64,000 bases of DNA from an uncultured bacterium (GCA_949300025.1 CASGCS010000020.1:1-64000); one strand, 5' to 3'. Numbered from the stretch's first letter, positions 7,052 to 15,771 are shown. Translations and numbers: made by a program. Notes: a model not told the origin generated them from the letters alone.

Positions 7052-7975
7052 ATGACTTTTATGATATATCTGAGCAATTTTGATTTCCCGAGTGATGTTG
7101 ATGAATGTGCTTTCTTCAGAGAAAAGATACCGACATATTATGATTCCATCTACCCGTTCAAGTTTTTGAGTGGCAAGTTTGCGAATCTTGATAGGCCATA
7201 TTCCATGCTTTTTGGCGATATTACAATCATAGCAGGAAGCAATGGCTCTGGAAAATCTACTGTTCTTAACATAATTGCAGAAAAGTTAAAGTTGACAAGA
7301 GCCGCATTATTCAATTATACGGAACTATATGAGGCGTATCTTCGCTTGACCGAGAGCCGGTTCCGTATAGATGACCGCGAGGTTATGCGTTCGGTCATGA
7401 AAGTTTCCCGCATAATAACCAGCGACGATGTTTTTAACCACATTCTCAATGTGCGAAAGAAAAACGATGAGATTGATTTTAAGAGAGATGTGATAAGGGA
7501 GAAACGATGTGCCTACAGACAAAATCCGTCATTGAGACCACGAAGTATTGATTTTGACAAACCGGAATCTCTCCAGGCATACAAGGACTATTCAGACATG
7601 ACTGAAAACACACTGTCGGATTACGTGAGAAGTCGTAATATTCTTAATGAGAGAGGTTATTCTAACGGAGAGAATGGATACAGGTATTTTGTCAATGCCA
7701 TACAGCCAGGAGGCCTATACCTTCTTGATGAGCCGGAAAACTCTCTTTCGGCAAGCCTTCAGGTAGAGCTGTCTCAGTATATCAGAGGCATGGCCTGGTT
7801 TTACGATTGTCAGTTCATTATCTCGTCCCACTCCCCGTTTCTGCTATCTATCCCATATGCAAAAATCTATGACATGGATTCTGTGCCGGTTTCGATCGTC
7901 AAATGGCAGGATATCGCGAATATCAGGATATATTATGATTTTTTTAAAGAACATGCTGAAGAGTTTGAACAGTAA
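7052..7975 (+). CDS. ABC-type AAA ATPase (AAA_21-like)
   Basis: 307 residues; an in-frame ATG at 7061 is an equally possible start. Walker A is AGSNGSGKST (about residues 62-71). The Walker B and D-loop are LYLLDEPENSLSASLQVEL (about 226-244), and the switch His is in IISSHSPFLLSIP (about 259-271). The region between, about residues 80-200, is charged and helical, like the short coiled-coil insert of SMC-like and OLD-like ATPases. No TOPRIM domain is fused. ATPases of this class are frequent in defence systems (for example with TOPRIM or HNH partners), but the partner here is the FtsK-like protein that follows. Expressed from the operator-controlled promoter at 6981-7022. Confidence 0.8.
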   Translation: MTFMIYLSNFDFPSDVDECAFFREKIPTYYDSIYPFKFLSGKFANLDRPYSMLFGDITIIAGSNGSGKSTVLNIIAEKLKLTRAALFNYTELYEAYLRLTESRFRIDDREVMRSVMKVSRIITSDDVFNHILNVRKKNDEIDFKRDVIREKRCAYRQNPSLRPRSIDFDKPESLQAYKDYSDMTENTLSDYVRSRNILNERGYSNGENGYRYFVNAIQPGGLYLLDEPENSLSASLQVELSQYIRGMAWFYDCQFIISSHSPFLLSIPYAKIYDMDSVPVSIVKWQDIANIRIYYDFFKEHAEEFEQ

Positions 7976-7981
7976 GTTTGG

Positions 7982-8053
7982 GTGTATAGGGAGCATAGTT
8001 ATCCTGAATGGAATATGGACACGCTTACGGTAATTAAAAAAATACAATTTACT
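7982..8053 (+). pseudogene. fossil of a PD-(D/E)XK nuclease C-terminus
   Basis: Read in frame, this stretch gives EHSYPEWNMDTL, close to EQGYSEWDMDTL near the C-terminus of the nuclease encoded at 28194-29378 (DNA around 29243-29285). It is inserted between the ATPase stop and the ATG at 8054. It marks a recombination junction where a nuclease gene was replaced. Confidence 0.55.
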
Positions 8054-9232
8054 ATGTGCAATAATAATGTATCGAATTTTATAGAAGATATTTGTTCGGA
8101 TGTCAGGAAAATTGTGGAAACAGTTTTTAAAAATGACAAACAGGAGGATATTGACAGAATTCGCTTGAAATCATATAATATATCTTCACTTGATGATGAT
8201 AGGATTGTATTGAGACAAAGTCCGGAAGGCCCTTTTTACATGGTCGCAAAAGAGTTTGAATTGAAATTTACTCCCGAAGACAGGGCAGATTATTCAATTG
8301 TCATTGAGGGGATCGGTTATGATAAATTCTACGAATGTAGATTATGTTTTAAGGTGGAGGAAGGACCGAACAGATTATATCCGACTGTAAATGACTTGCC
8401 TGCTGTGTTGGAATGTAGCAGACATTATGCGGATATGTTCAAAAATGCCGTAGAGGCTGAAGTGCATGCTGATAGAACTCCATTGCACATGGAAACATTA
8501 ATTGACAGGAGTCGTTCGGCAGTGGCTGCTATAGATTGTCCGGTCGTACTTGGTGTCGATGTTACGGATGATTCGCCTTTTGCCTTTGAATTGACCAAAG
8601 ACAGGGATATAATTGTTGCGGGAGAATTGACACCGAGAATGAATGGTATTCTCACAATTATCAATTCGATAACTCATTTTGCCAAAACAGAGGTTGAATT
8701 TTTTCTCGTTGAGACATGTGCAGGAACATTATTTGACAGGTATAAGTTTGACGGAGAAGCCGGAATTTTTGAAATCTTAAAATCTCCGGAAACGATATTG
8801 CAACGGTTGCGCAAAGTCGTAAGACATTGCAAAAATCTTCGGGAATCTGATAAAAGGCATAAAACTATCGTAGTAATCGATGATTTGGATAGTTTATTTA
8901 ATGTAAGCAAAGATTATAGAAAGAAAATAAGGCAAGTATTAAAAACAATAATGTATGATTCAGATATTCATCTTATTGTGGGCATCTCTGATGAGAATGC
9001 TTTCTCAGTACGTGATTTTCGTAACATTTTAAGGCATTTTCGGGTGGTATGTCAATTCCGTGAACCGGAGGAGGAGGTTACAGAATATGAGAAATATTTA
9101 ATCAATATAAATAATATCCATGATATGGATTCGGATGATGATATGTTCTGTTGTTTGGATACAGGTGAAAGTGTTTGGGATATTAAAAATGAGACCTGTT
9201 TTGTCCGGCTGCAATGTGCATCGTGGAAATAA
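8054..9232 (+). CDS. FtsK/HerA-like protein with degenerate P-loop
   Basis: 392 residues from the ATG at 8054; earlier in-frame codons belong to a nuclease fossil. The central region reads like an FtsK/SpoIIIE motor: GVDVTDDSPFAFELTKDRDI followed by IVAGELTPRMNG (about 180-210) matches the strand before and through Walker A. GELTPRMNG replaces GxTGSGKS, so the lysine and serine that bind ATP are gone. KTIVVIDDLDSLF (about 277-289) matches Walker B with D for E, and DIHLIVGIS matches the IHLI-ATQ strand. The N-terminal 150 residues are unrecognised. It follows the ABC ATPase gene and precedes the WYL regulator. Probably a structural or regulatory partner rather than a motor. Confidence 0.6.
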   Translation: MCNNNVSNFIEDICSDVRKIVETVFKNDKQEDIDRIRLKSYNISSLDDDRIVLRQSPEGPFYMVAKEFELKFTPEDRADYSIVIEGIGYDKFYECRLCFKVEEGPNRLYPTVNDLPAVLECSRHYADMFKNAVEAEVHADRTPLHMETLIDRSRSAVAAIDCPVVLGVDVTDDSPFAFELTKDRDIIVAGELTPRMNGILTIINSITHFAKTEVEFFLVETCAGTLFDRYKFDGEAGIFEILKSPETILQRLRKVVRHCKNLRESDKRHKTIVVIDDLDSLFNVSKDYRKKIRQVLKTIMYDSDIHLIVGISDENAFSVRDFRNILRHFRVVCQFREPEEEVTEYEKYLININNIHDMDSDDDMFCCLDTGESVWDIKNETCFVRLQCASWK

Positions 9233-9414
9233 GACACATTCCTATAGCATATGTTGACAACAATACTCTTATGACTCTTGATAAAATTGAGATAATTCGA
9301 CAATACGATTAACCCTCAATGGTTACGCAAAGACACCGGGGCATCAGTATTGATTACTGGTATTAGAGGAATTACAATCAAAAGAATGGTTTAACAATCG
9401 TAAATGTTGTGACT

Positions 9415-10350
9415 ATGGTAAAAGACTTGTTCCGCAGATATGTCTGGTTAGTTGATGTGGTCTACAGGGCCGGCAGGCTGACTTTCGAGGAGATAAACGA
9501 GAGGTGGAGGCGTACGGAAATGAGTGGAGGCGAAGATTTACCTATGAAGACATTCCACAACCACCGCCATGCAATAGCGGACATTTTCGGAATTGATATA
9601 GAATGTAACAGGAAAGGCGGATATTATTACTATATTGAAAATTCCGATGACATAGAGAAAGACGGTATCAGAACCTGGCTTCTCAATACCTTCGCCGTAA
9701 ACAATCTTATAAATGAAAGCCGTCATCTGAAACATCGTATCCTTTTCGAGAAGATTCCTTCAGGACAGAAGTTCCTGATACCGATAATCGAGGCTATGAA
9801 AGAAGGCGTGTGTGTTGAATTGACTTACAGGAATTTTTGGAGAGAATCCTCTTTTGTTGTGGAAGTGGAACCGTATTGCGTGAAAGTATTCAGGCAGAGA
9901 TGGTATATGCTGGCGCATATGTCTGGTGCAGACAGCCTGCGTCTCTATTCTCTTGACAGAGTTGAAAATCTGTGCCATACTGAAAATAAATTCGTTTTGC
10001 CTAAAGATTTCGATGCAGAATCATATTTCTACAACAGTTTCGGAATAATAGTCTATGACGGTTCTCCGGCTGAAGTTGTAAGACTTAAAGTCTATGACAG
10101 TAAAAGGAAATACTTCAGGACACTTCCGCTGCATCATTCGCAGAGGGAGGTGGAAATTTGCGATGAATATTCCATATTCGAGTATTTCGTCTCCCCGACC
10201 TTTGATTTTCAGCAGGAAATCCTGTCACATGGAGATGAGGTAGAAGTGCTTGCTCCGGAACATTTTCGCAAGGAAGTAGCAGAGATAGTGGAAACAATGG
10301 AAAGTTATTATAGTGATAATCTTAATGTGCATCAGGGGTTTATGGCATGA
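9415..10350 (+). CDS. WYL-domain transcriptional regulator, copy 1
   Basis: 311 residues from ATG 9415. An N-terminal winged helix-turn-helix (about residues 1-75, with LTFEEINERW and KTFHNHRHAIADIF) is followed by a WYL domain (about 115-190: VELTYRNFWRESSFVVEVEPYCVKVFRQRWYMLAH, RLYSLDRVENL) and a WCX-like C-terminal domain (210-300). It is nearly identical over its full length to the protein at 29439-30350. WYL regulators of this layout (BrxR/CapW type) repress defence genes and respond to nucleotide-like signals; here the likely targets are the three shared palindromes. Its stop overlaps the start of the PLD gene (ATGA), so the two are translationally coupled. Confidence 0.85.
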   Translation: MVKDLFRRYVWLVDVVYRAGRLTFEEINERWRRTEMSGGEDLPMKTFHNHRHAIADIFGIDIECNRKGGYYYYIENSDDIEKDGIRTWLLNTFAVNNLINESRHLKHRILFEKIPSGQKFLIPIIEAMKEGVCVELTYRNFWRESSFVVEVEPYCVKVFRQRWYMLAHMSGADSLRLYSLDRVENLCHTENKFVLPKDFDAESYFYNSFGIIVYDGSPAEVVRLKVYDSKRKYFRTLPLHHSQREVEICDEYSIFEYFVSPTFDFQQEILSHGDEVEVLAPEHFRKEVAEIVETMESYYSDNLNVHQGFMA

Positions 10351-10868
10351 ATTCAGAAACCGTATATATAGCGGATAGAGAGCATTATGACAAGGTGTTG
10401 TCAAAAGTGTCCAAGGTAAAAAGTACACTCTGGATAGCGACGGCCGATATCAAAGATCTTCATGTGGCATCAGGAAGCGGCGTTGTTCCGTTTCTTGGAG
10501 TGATAGCGTCTCTTATAAAGAGGGGAAAGCAAGTGCGGCTTATGCATGCCAAAGAGCCTGGGCCGATGTTCCGGGCGGATTATGACAGATATCCTGTTCT
10601 CATACATGGCATGGAGAGAGTATTGTGTCCACGAATTCATTTCAAGCTGATGATATTTGATTTCAAGGAAGTATATATAGGGTCGGCAAATCTTACAGGA
10701 GCTGGTATAGGTATGAAGAGTCCGCGGATGCGAAACTTCGAAGCAGGTATTTTATCATCTGATGTCGCTCTTGTGGATGCAGCAACAGAACATTTCGATT
10801 CTGTCTGGCGTGGGGCGCGATGTAAAGATTGTGGAAGGCGGCGGTATTGTCAGGATTCTATAATATAA
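10347..10868 (+). CDS. PLD-family single-HKD nuclease-like protein
   Basis: 173 residues. One HKD motif is seen as HFKLMIFDFKEVYIGSANLTG (about residues 98-118): His, Lys and the GS-N signature of phospholipase-D-type nucleases. Only one motif is present, so a homodimer would form the active site, as in Nuc and BfiI. The end carries CKDCGRRRYC, a possible zinc-binding cluster. It overlaps the WYL regulator by 4 bp. The likely activity is DNA cleavage, so in this context it may be a defence effector; this is inference. Confidence 0.75.
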   Translation: MNSETVYIADREHYDKVLSKVSKVKSTLWIATADIKDLHVASGSGVVPFLGVIASLIKRGKQVRLMHAKEPGPMFRADYDRYPVLIHGMERVLCPRIHFKLMIFDFKEVYIGSANLTGAGIGMKSPRMRNFEAGILSSDVALVDAATEHFDSVWRGARCKDCGRRRYCQDSII

Positions 10869-10960
10869 TGTTTTATAATATCCTGTAACGATTTAGAAGT
10901 GTGTTTGTTGAGCCTGGCCAAACAGGTGAGGATTGTTTCATCGGGGTTTGAAGCCGGCAG

Positions 10961-11113
10961 ATGTTTTTGCTGGGAACAGAGTTGAGTGTCAAATCTTTTG
11001 CCGATGTGGTAAGAAATCCCAAGGCTGTTCTGGTCGGCATGATAGGGCAGATAGTGCTTCTCCCGTTGCTTGCCTATGTATATGTGGCACGCCGCAGATG
11101 CCATCAGGCATAA
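10961..11113 (+). pseudogene. fragment of a bile acid:sodium symporter-family gene
   Basis: The frame reads MFLLGTELSVKSFADVVRNP then KAVLVGMIGQIVLLPLLAYV and stops 11 codons later. This matches the first helices of BASS/ACR3-type transporters (MGLSL---DF---RPKAVLIG--QF--LPLLA). Everything before and after is missing. The fragment lies between the PLD gene and the chromosome-like gene at 11120 and probably marks a deletion or insertion border. Confidence 0.55.
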
Positions 11114-11119
11114 AGCCGG

Positions 11120-12295
11120 CTACCGCATATCTTTGACTGCGCGCAGAATCATGTCCGCTGCACCGTCGATACCTAATTTTTCGGTGTTGAGAATAAGGTC
11201 GTACTCGCCGACATCTGTCCACTGTCTGCCGGTATATTGCCAGTAGTGGTTCGCACGGCCCGTATTTATCCTCTCTATTTTTCTTGCAGCCTCTTCTTCC
11301 GGAATATGGAGAAGCCCTGCGACTTGTCTTGCCGCATACTCCTTGCCCGATGTCACAAAAACACGAAGCACACGGGGGTTGTCTCTGAGAATCCAGTTCC
11401 CCAGCCTGCCTATGATTACGCACGGGCCGTGATGAGCCAGTTCACGTATTGTACGGCTTTCGCTTACATAGATGGCGTCCTCTTTGGAAGGGTTCATGGA
11501 GAGCGGAATGCCGCTGCCGTACATTCTTGCAATGGTTATAACGGTATGGGCCGGCCAACTGTTTGAGGCAGCCCTTTCCGCCCCGTTCTCTTTCCTGCGT
11601 TCCGCTGCAGGAATGAATATCCTGTCGAGCCATCCTATTCTGGGTGAAAAGACTCTTACCATGAAGCCTACGTAAAACATCGAGACCAAAGTTCCGGCTC
11701 CAACCATTTTCCAGTCCCACCTGCCGAAAAAGATGAGCATGAATACCACTCCTGTTGAGACCAAAAAGGTATCTGTGCAGATTTTTACCTTGCTGAACTC
11801 TTTTTTGAGGAATTTGGAGATGGCCAGCGGGAAGCCTTCGCCTGCAAGCATCAGGGAGTCGCAGCGCACCTCGCAGGCTATTCCGAACGCGAGGATTGCC
11901 CCTCCGGCAAGCAACTCCATGAATCTGAGCGGATTTCCTATTGTCGGGTTCATTGTAAACGGAATCTGGAGTAAGCCCGTCATCCACATGGTGAGGTCTG
12001 TGTAGAACCCGAACAGGAACGAGACCGCTATCTGCAGGAACTGCCGTTTTTCAAAATTCTTTCTTAAGAGCAGTATCTGGACAGCTATGAAAAAGACATG
12101 CATGCATATTGTGAGCTGCCCCATGGTAAGGCTCATTCCGGGGATGAGCGAGAGGATATAGGGCGGTGCAGAGATTGGCGAAGAACCAAGATTCGCCCTG
12201 ATCGAGAGCGATGTGCCCAACGCTATTACAAAAAGTATGAAAACAAAACTTATGTAGCGGCGGAGCCACTCCGCCCTGCTCCTTTTTACCTCCAT
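11120..12295 (-). CDS. YczE-like membrane domain fused to cytidylate-kinase-like domain
   Basis: 391 residues. Residues 1-240 form a YczE/DUF6198-like membrane domain with about five helices (14-33, 50-75, 86-110, 126-143, 175-212). Residues 250-391 resemble Cytidylate_kin2 proteins: TVITIARMYGSG (P-loop strand), ELAHHGPCVIIGR, RVFVTSGKEYAARQV, and YDLILNTEKLGIDGAADMIL at the end. The GSGG P-loop reads GSGI and roughly 50 residues that normally follow it are absent, so kinase activity is doubtful. Such fusions are known in Bacteroidales. Function unknown. It could be chromosomal backbone between two accessory blocks. Confidence 0.75.
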   Translation of the reverse strand: MEVKRSRAEWLRRYISFVFILFVIALGTSLSIRANLGSSPISAPPYILSLIPGMSLTMGQLTICMHVFFIAVQILLLRKNFEKRQFLQIAVSFLFGFYTDLTMWMTGLLQIPFTMNPTIGNPLRFMELLAGGAILAFGIACEVRCDSLMLAGEGFPLAISKFLKKEFSKVKICTDTFLVSTGVVFMLIFFGRWDWKMVGAGTLVSMFYVGFMVRVFSPRIGWLDRIFIPAAERRKENGAERAASNSWPAHTVITIARMYGSGIPLSMNPSKEDAIYVSESRTIRELAHHGPCVIIGRLGNWILRDNPRVLRVFVTSGKEYAARQVAGLLHIPEEEAARKIERINTGRANHYWQYTGRQWTDVGEYDLILNTEKLGIDGAADMILRAVKDMR

Positions 12296-12433
12296 TAACT
12301 CCGATTTTTTAAACCGGATGCGAATTTACATAAAATCCAAGGATATTTACAGTTTCCCGCTGTGGCAGTCGGTTTCTGAAGATCGCGCTACCCCGTATCG
12401 CATATTGCAGCGGCGCGGGAAAGCAGACTATCG

Positions 12434-12964
12434 CTATTCTATTATATTCTCCATTTCTTTCAGATAAAGCCTTGCACACATCTGTGCATCGTCTCCGGCG
12501 CGATGGTGAGTGCCTTCGGGGATGCCGAGTTGTCCGCAAAGGTAGCTGAGCGTGTTGCAACTGAAATTGTATATCTGTCTGGCTATTTTCAAAGTACATT
12601 GCCACTGCAATTTGGGCAGATGCAAATTATACAGCCGGGCAGAATGCTCCAGGCAGCTACGGTCGAAGGGGGCATTGTGTGCCACAAGGGTATCAAATTC
12701 GTCTAGGTATAAACGCTCTATTTCTCCCCAGACTTCCGGGAAAGAAGGCGAATTTTCAGTAGCTTCGGGCGTTATGCCGTGGCACTGCATATTCCAATAG
12801 CTGTACAGATTATCTTCTGGCTGTACCAGCCAGGAGCGTGTTTCTATAATTTCTCCATTGCGTACAGCACATATACCCACTTCGCAGACGGAGGTCCGTT
12901 TGCCGGTCGTCGTCTCAAAATCTATTGCTATAAAGTCTAGTCCCTGATTTTTCACCTGCTGCAT
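12434..12964 (-). CDS. DEDDh-family 3'-5' exonuclease (DnaQ-like)
   Basis: 176 residues from ATG 12964; the upstream in-frame extension is Lys/Arg-rich and unlike the family. Exo I is AIDFETTTGKRTSVCEVG, Exo II is LVAHNAPFDRSCLE, and Exo III is THHRAGDDAQMCA, so all DEDDh ligands are present. It aligns with the exonuclease at 515-1006 over its length and both have the same domain-only size. No fused BRCT or UvrC domain is present. Stand-alone gene between the YczE fusion and the divergent restriction-modification operon. Confidence 0.85.
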   Translation of the reverse strand: MQQVKNQGLDFIAIDFETTTGKRTSVCEVGICAVRNGEIIETRSWLVQPEDNLYSYWNMQCHGITPEATENSPSFPEVWGEIERLYLDEFDTLVAHNAPFDRSCLEHSARLYNLHLPKLQWQCTLKIARQIYNFSCNTLSYLCGQLGIPEGTHHRAGDDAQMCARLYLKEMENIIE

Positions 12965-13092
12965 ATTTCTGTTTTTTCTTGCCTTCCCTCCCCGCCCTTG
13001 CGTTCCGGTTTGCCTGCCTCCGACCCGTGCCGCAAATGTAGTTGATTTTTGCCGAGTAATCTTTTTCTTTTGTTTTCTTGTGGGCATGCAAT

Positions 13093-13100
13093 ATCTTTGT
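13093..13100 (+). promoter_or_regulatory. promoter of the DpnII-type operon
   Basis: TATCTTTG (-7 consensus) with a TTTG element about 20 bp upstream, in the TTTTGTTTTC run. The ATG at 13119 follows by 18 bp, which argues against the start at 13080. Confidence 0.6.
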
Positions 13101-13118
13101 TGGAAAATTGAGACACAG

Positions 13119-14024
13119 ATGATGCTTGACGAAAATATTTGTGCAAAACCTTTTGTAAAATGGGTCGGAGGGAAAACTCAATTACTGGATGAGGTTGGAA
13201 AATCCTTGCCCGGTAATTTCGCGTCCATTAAGGACGCGGTGTATGTCGAGCCTTTTGTCGGAGGTGGTGCTGTCCTTTTTTGGATATTGCAGAAGTATTC
13301 AAATATATCTCAGGCGGTAATTAACGATATTAATCCGGATCTCATCAACGTCTACCGTATTATTAAGGACGCACCGCAAGATCTGATATCAGTGTTGAGG
13401 CAGTATCAAGATAGTTACATCTGCCTGAATGATGAGGAAAGAAAAGAGTTCTACCTGACAAAGAGAAATATTTTCAACCAGAAAGTTGTTCCCAGGGAAG
13501 AAATGGCGGCTCTTTTCATCTTCCTGAACCGGACCTGTTTTAATGGACTGTATAGAGTGAATGCGAAGGGCGAATTCAATGTCCCTCATGGCAAGTATGC
13601 CAATCCGAAAATTTGCGATGAAGCAAACATATTGGCTGTTTCCAGATTGTTACAGAAAGCCACAATATTGTGTGGCGATTTTTCGGAGACATTGCAATAT
13701 GCTTCAAATAAGTCATTGTTCTACTTTGACCCTCCCTATAAACCGTTGACTGAGACATCTTCGTTTACCTCGTATGCAAAAGAAGGATTCAATGATGATG
13801 AGCAGAAGCGTTTAGGGAAATTCTGTGTTGAGATATCAAAGAAACATGCAATGTTTGTAGCCAGCAATTCGGACCCTCAAGGCGTGAATCCTAAAGAGGA
13901 CTTTTTTGATAAAGTGTACAGCGCATTTAGTATCAGAAAAGTACAGGCTACGAGAATGATTAACGCCAATCCGAATGGGAGAGGTAAACTTTCAGAAATA
14001 ATGATAACTAATATTAGTCTATGA
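13119..14024 (+). CDS. dpnM: DNA adenine methyltransferase, GATC-specific (DpnM-like)
   Basis: 301 residues (ATG at 13122 is one codon later). Class-alpha N6-adenine methylase: FVKWVGGKTQLL (SAM-binding FxGxK-type motif I) near the N-terminus, YVEPFVGGGAV, and the catalytic DPPY in FYFDPPYKPLTETSSF near residue 210. It is the Dam/DpnM type that methylates GATC in double-stranded DNA. It is the first gene of a DpnII-type operon and overlaps the endonuclease start (ATGA) at 14021-14024. It protects host GATC sites from the nuclease that follows. Confidence 0.92.
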   Translation: MMLDENICAKPFVKWVGGKTQLLDEVGKSLPGNFASIKDAVYVEPFVGGGAVLFWILQKYSNISQAVINDINPDLINVYRIIKDAPQDLISVLRQYQDSYICLNDEERKEFYLTKRNIFNQKVVPREEMAALFIFLNRTCFNGLYRVNAKGEFNVPHGKYANPKICDEANILAVSRLLQKATILCGDFSETLQYASNKSLFYFDPPYKPLTETSSFTSYAKEGFNDDEQKRLGKFCVEISKKHAMFVASNSDPQGVNPKEDFFDKVYSAFSIRKVQATRMINANPNGRGKLSEIMITNISL

Positions 14025-14881
14025 AAAGGGATTTTGATGAATGGATTGCCGGTTTTCGGGAGACGATAGCCGATTATAAGTATTATGTAGATTTCGGAAA
14101 AGTTTATAACAATGTAGAGTCGATAAGAATAGAGTTGAATATCCTTAATTCTTTGATAGGAATCAAGGATATTGAAACTGAGTTTGAGAGGATTGTAACA
14201 AAGTATCCGGAAGTCCTTAAATGTATCCCTATATTATTGGCAAAGAGAGAATCCGAGATTAAGGCGATGGATGCTGACGGAGAATTCTGCTATAATTTCC
14301 GGAAGTTATCCTATCCATTGGAACAGTATAAAGTATTCATGCGCAAGACAGGACTTTTTGATCTGATGGAGAACCACATCATTAATAATCTGATTGATTA
14401 TGTTACCGGAGTCGAGACAGGTCTGGACTCCAACGGGCGTAAGAACAGAGGCGGCCATCTGATGGAGGACCTGGTCGAAAGCTACCTTGTCAGAGCTGGC
14501 CTGGTGAAAGGAGAGACATACTTCAAGGAGATGTATATCCATGAGATTGAAGATAAGTGGAACATAGATTTGTCATCAATTTCAAATAACGGGCAGGCAG
14601 AAAAGCGTTTCGACTTTGTTGTCAAAGGTGCGGACAAGATATATGGCATTGAAACTAATTTTTATTCAAGTCAGGGCTCAAAGTTAAATGAAACGGCCAG
14701 AAGTTATAAGACAATAACTCTGGAGACGAAGGACCTTTCTTATTTTGAGTTTGTATGGTTTACTGACGGTAAAGGATGGAATACTGCCAAGCGTAATCTC
14801 AAAGAAACATTTGATGTGTTGGAGAATCTATACAACATCAAAGACCTTGAAAGTGGAATAGTTCAGAGGGCTTTAATTTAG
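14021..14881 (+). CDS. dpnB: DpnII-type restriction endonuclease (GATC)
   Basis: 286 residues, close to the 288 of R.DpnII. It shares recognisable blocks with R.DpnII: FDEWI near the start, YYVDFGKVYNNVESI, LNILNSLIG, YVTGVETGLDSNGRKNRGG (about 126-144), KRFDFVVK, GIETNFYSSQGSKLNETARSYK (about 209-230) and LYNIKDLE. The E-x-N-F-Y segment is the metal-binding E-xK-like strand of this family. It cleaves unmethylated GATC. It overlaps dpnM by 4 bp and precedes a second methylase. Gene order here is M-R-A, whereas the pneumococcal operon is M-A-B. Confidence 0.93.
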   Translation: MKRDFDEWIAGFRETIADYKYYVDFGKVYNNVESIRIELNILNSLIGIKDIETEFERIVTKYPEVLKCIPILLAKRESEIKAMDADGEFCYNFRKLSYPLEQYKVFMRKTGLFDLMENHIINNLIDYVTGVETGLDSNGRKNRGGHLMEDLVESYLVRAGLVKGETYFKEMYIHEIEDKWNIDLSSISNNGQAEKRFDFVVKGADKIYGIETNFYSSQGSKLNETARSYKTITLETKDLSYFEFVWFTDGKGWNTAKRNLKETFDVLENLYNIKDLESGIVQRALI

Positions 14882-14892
14882 AGAATACCAAG

Positions 14893-15771
14893 GTGAAAGC
14901 ATACTATAAGTCGGAAGATAAAAACTTCACGCTGTTGCAGGGAGATTGTATTGAACTGATGTCAAAATTTGATTTCAAGTTCGATATGATTTTTGCTGAT
15001 CCTCCATATTTTCTGTCCAATGGTGGGATAAGTGTTCAGAGTGGGAAAATGGTCTCTGTCAACAAAGGAGATTGGGACAAGTCCCGTGGAGAGGATGCGG
15101 ACCATGCGTTTAACAGGGAATGGCTTAAGGCATGCAGAGAGAAACTTAAGAGCAATGGAACCATTTGGATTAGTGGAACATACCACAATATATTCTCTAT
15201 TGCCAAGAATCTTACAGAGCTGGGCTACAAAATACTTAACTGCGTGACTTGGGTGAAGACAAATCCTCCGCCAAACTTGTCTTGCAGGTACTTTACGCAT
15301 TCAGCTGAATATATTCTTTGGGCACGCAAAGAGGCTAAAACTCCGCATTTCTTTAACTATGAGCTTATGAAAGAAATTAACGGGGGAACTCAAATGCGTG
15401 ATGTGTGGACACTGCCGGCTATAGCCAAGTGGGAGAAAAACTGCGGTAAGCATCCGACCCAGAAGCCTCTTTGCGTACTTTCAAGGATAATCCTAGCATC
15501 CACCCAGCCTGAAGCATGGGTGCTTGATCCGTTTGCAGGAAGCAGTACGACAGGAATTGCAGCCAATCTGCTTGGCCGCAGATATCTGGGCATAGATATG
15601 TGTCAAGATTTCCTTGATTTAAGCATCAAGCGCAAAAACGAAATAGAGGATCCGGTCAAAAGAGAAGAAATCCTCCTAAAACTCAACAAGCAATCCGAAT
15701 TATACCAAGATAAGAAAGTACGTGCCCTTGGCGAGGAACAAGCCGGGTATGGAGAAGAATTGCCGTTTTAA
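14893..15771 (+). CDS. dpnA: second DNA adenine methyltransferase (DpnA-like, beta class)
   Basis: 292 residues from a GTG start; no in-frame ATG precedes the conserved FTLLQGDCIELM segment. Beta-class order: catalytic IFADPPYFLSNGG at about residue 35, then SAM-binding DPFAGSSTTGIAA at about 213-225. In DpnII systems this enzyme methylates GATC including single-stranded DNA. It lies 11 bp after the endonuclease gene. The C-terminal tail is rich in charged residues. Confidence 0.9.
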   Translation: MKAYYKSEDKNFTLLQGDCIELMSKFDFKFDMIFADPPYFLSNGGISVQSGKMVSVNKGDWDKSRGEDADHAFNREWLKACREKLKSNGTIWISGTYHNIFSIAKNLTELGYKILNCVTWVKTNPPPNLSCRYFTHSAEYILWARKEAKTPHFFNYELMKEINGGTQMRDVWTLPAIAKWEKNCGKHPTQKPLCVLSRIILASTQPEAWVLDPFAGSSTTGIAANLLGRRYLGIDMCQDFLDLSIKRKNEIEDPVKREEILLKLNKQSELYQDKKVRALGEEQAGYGEELPF

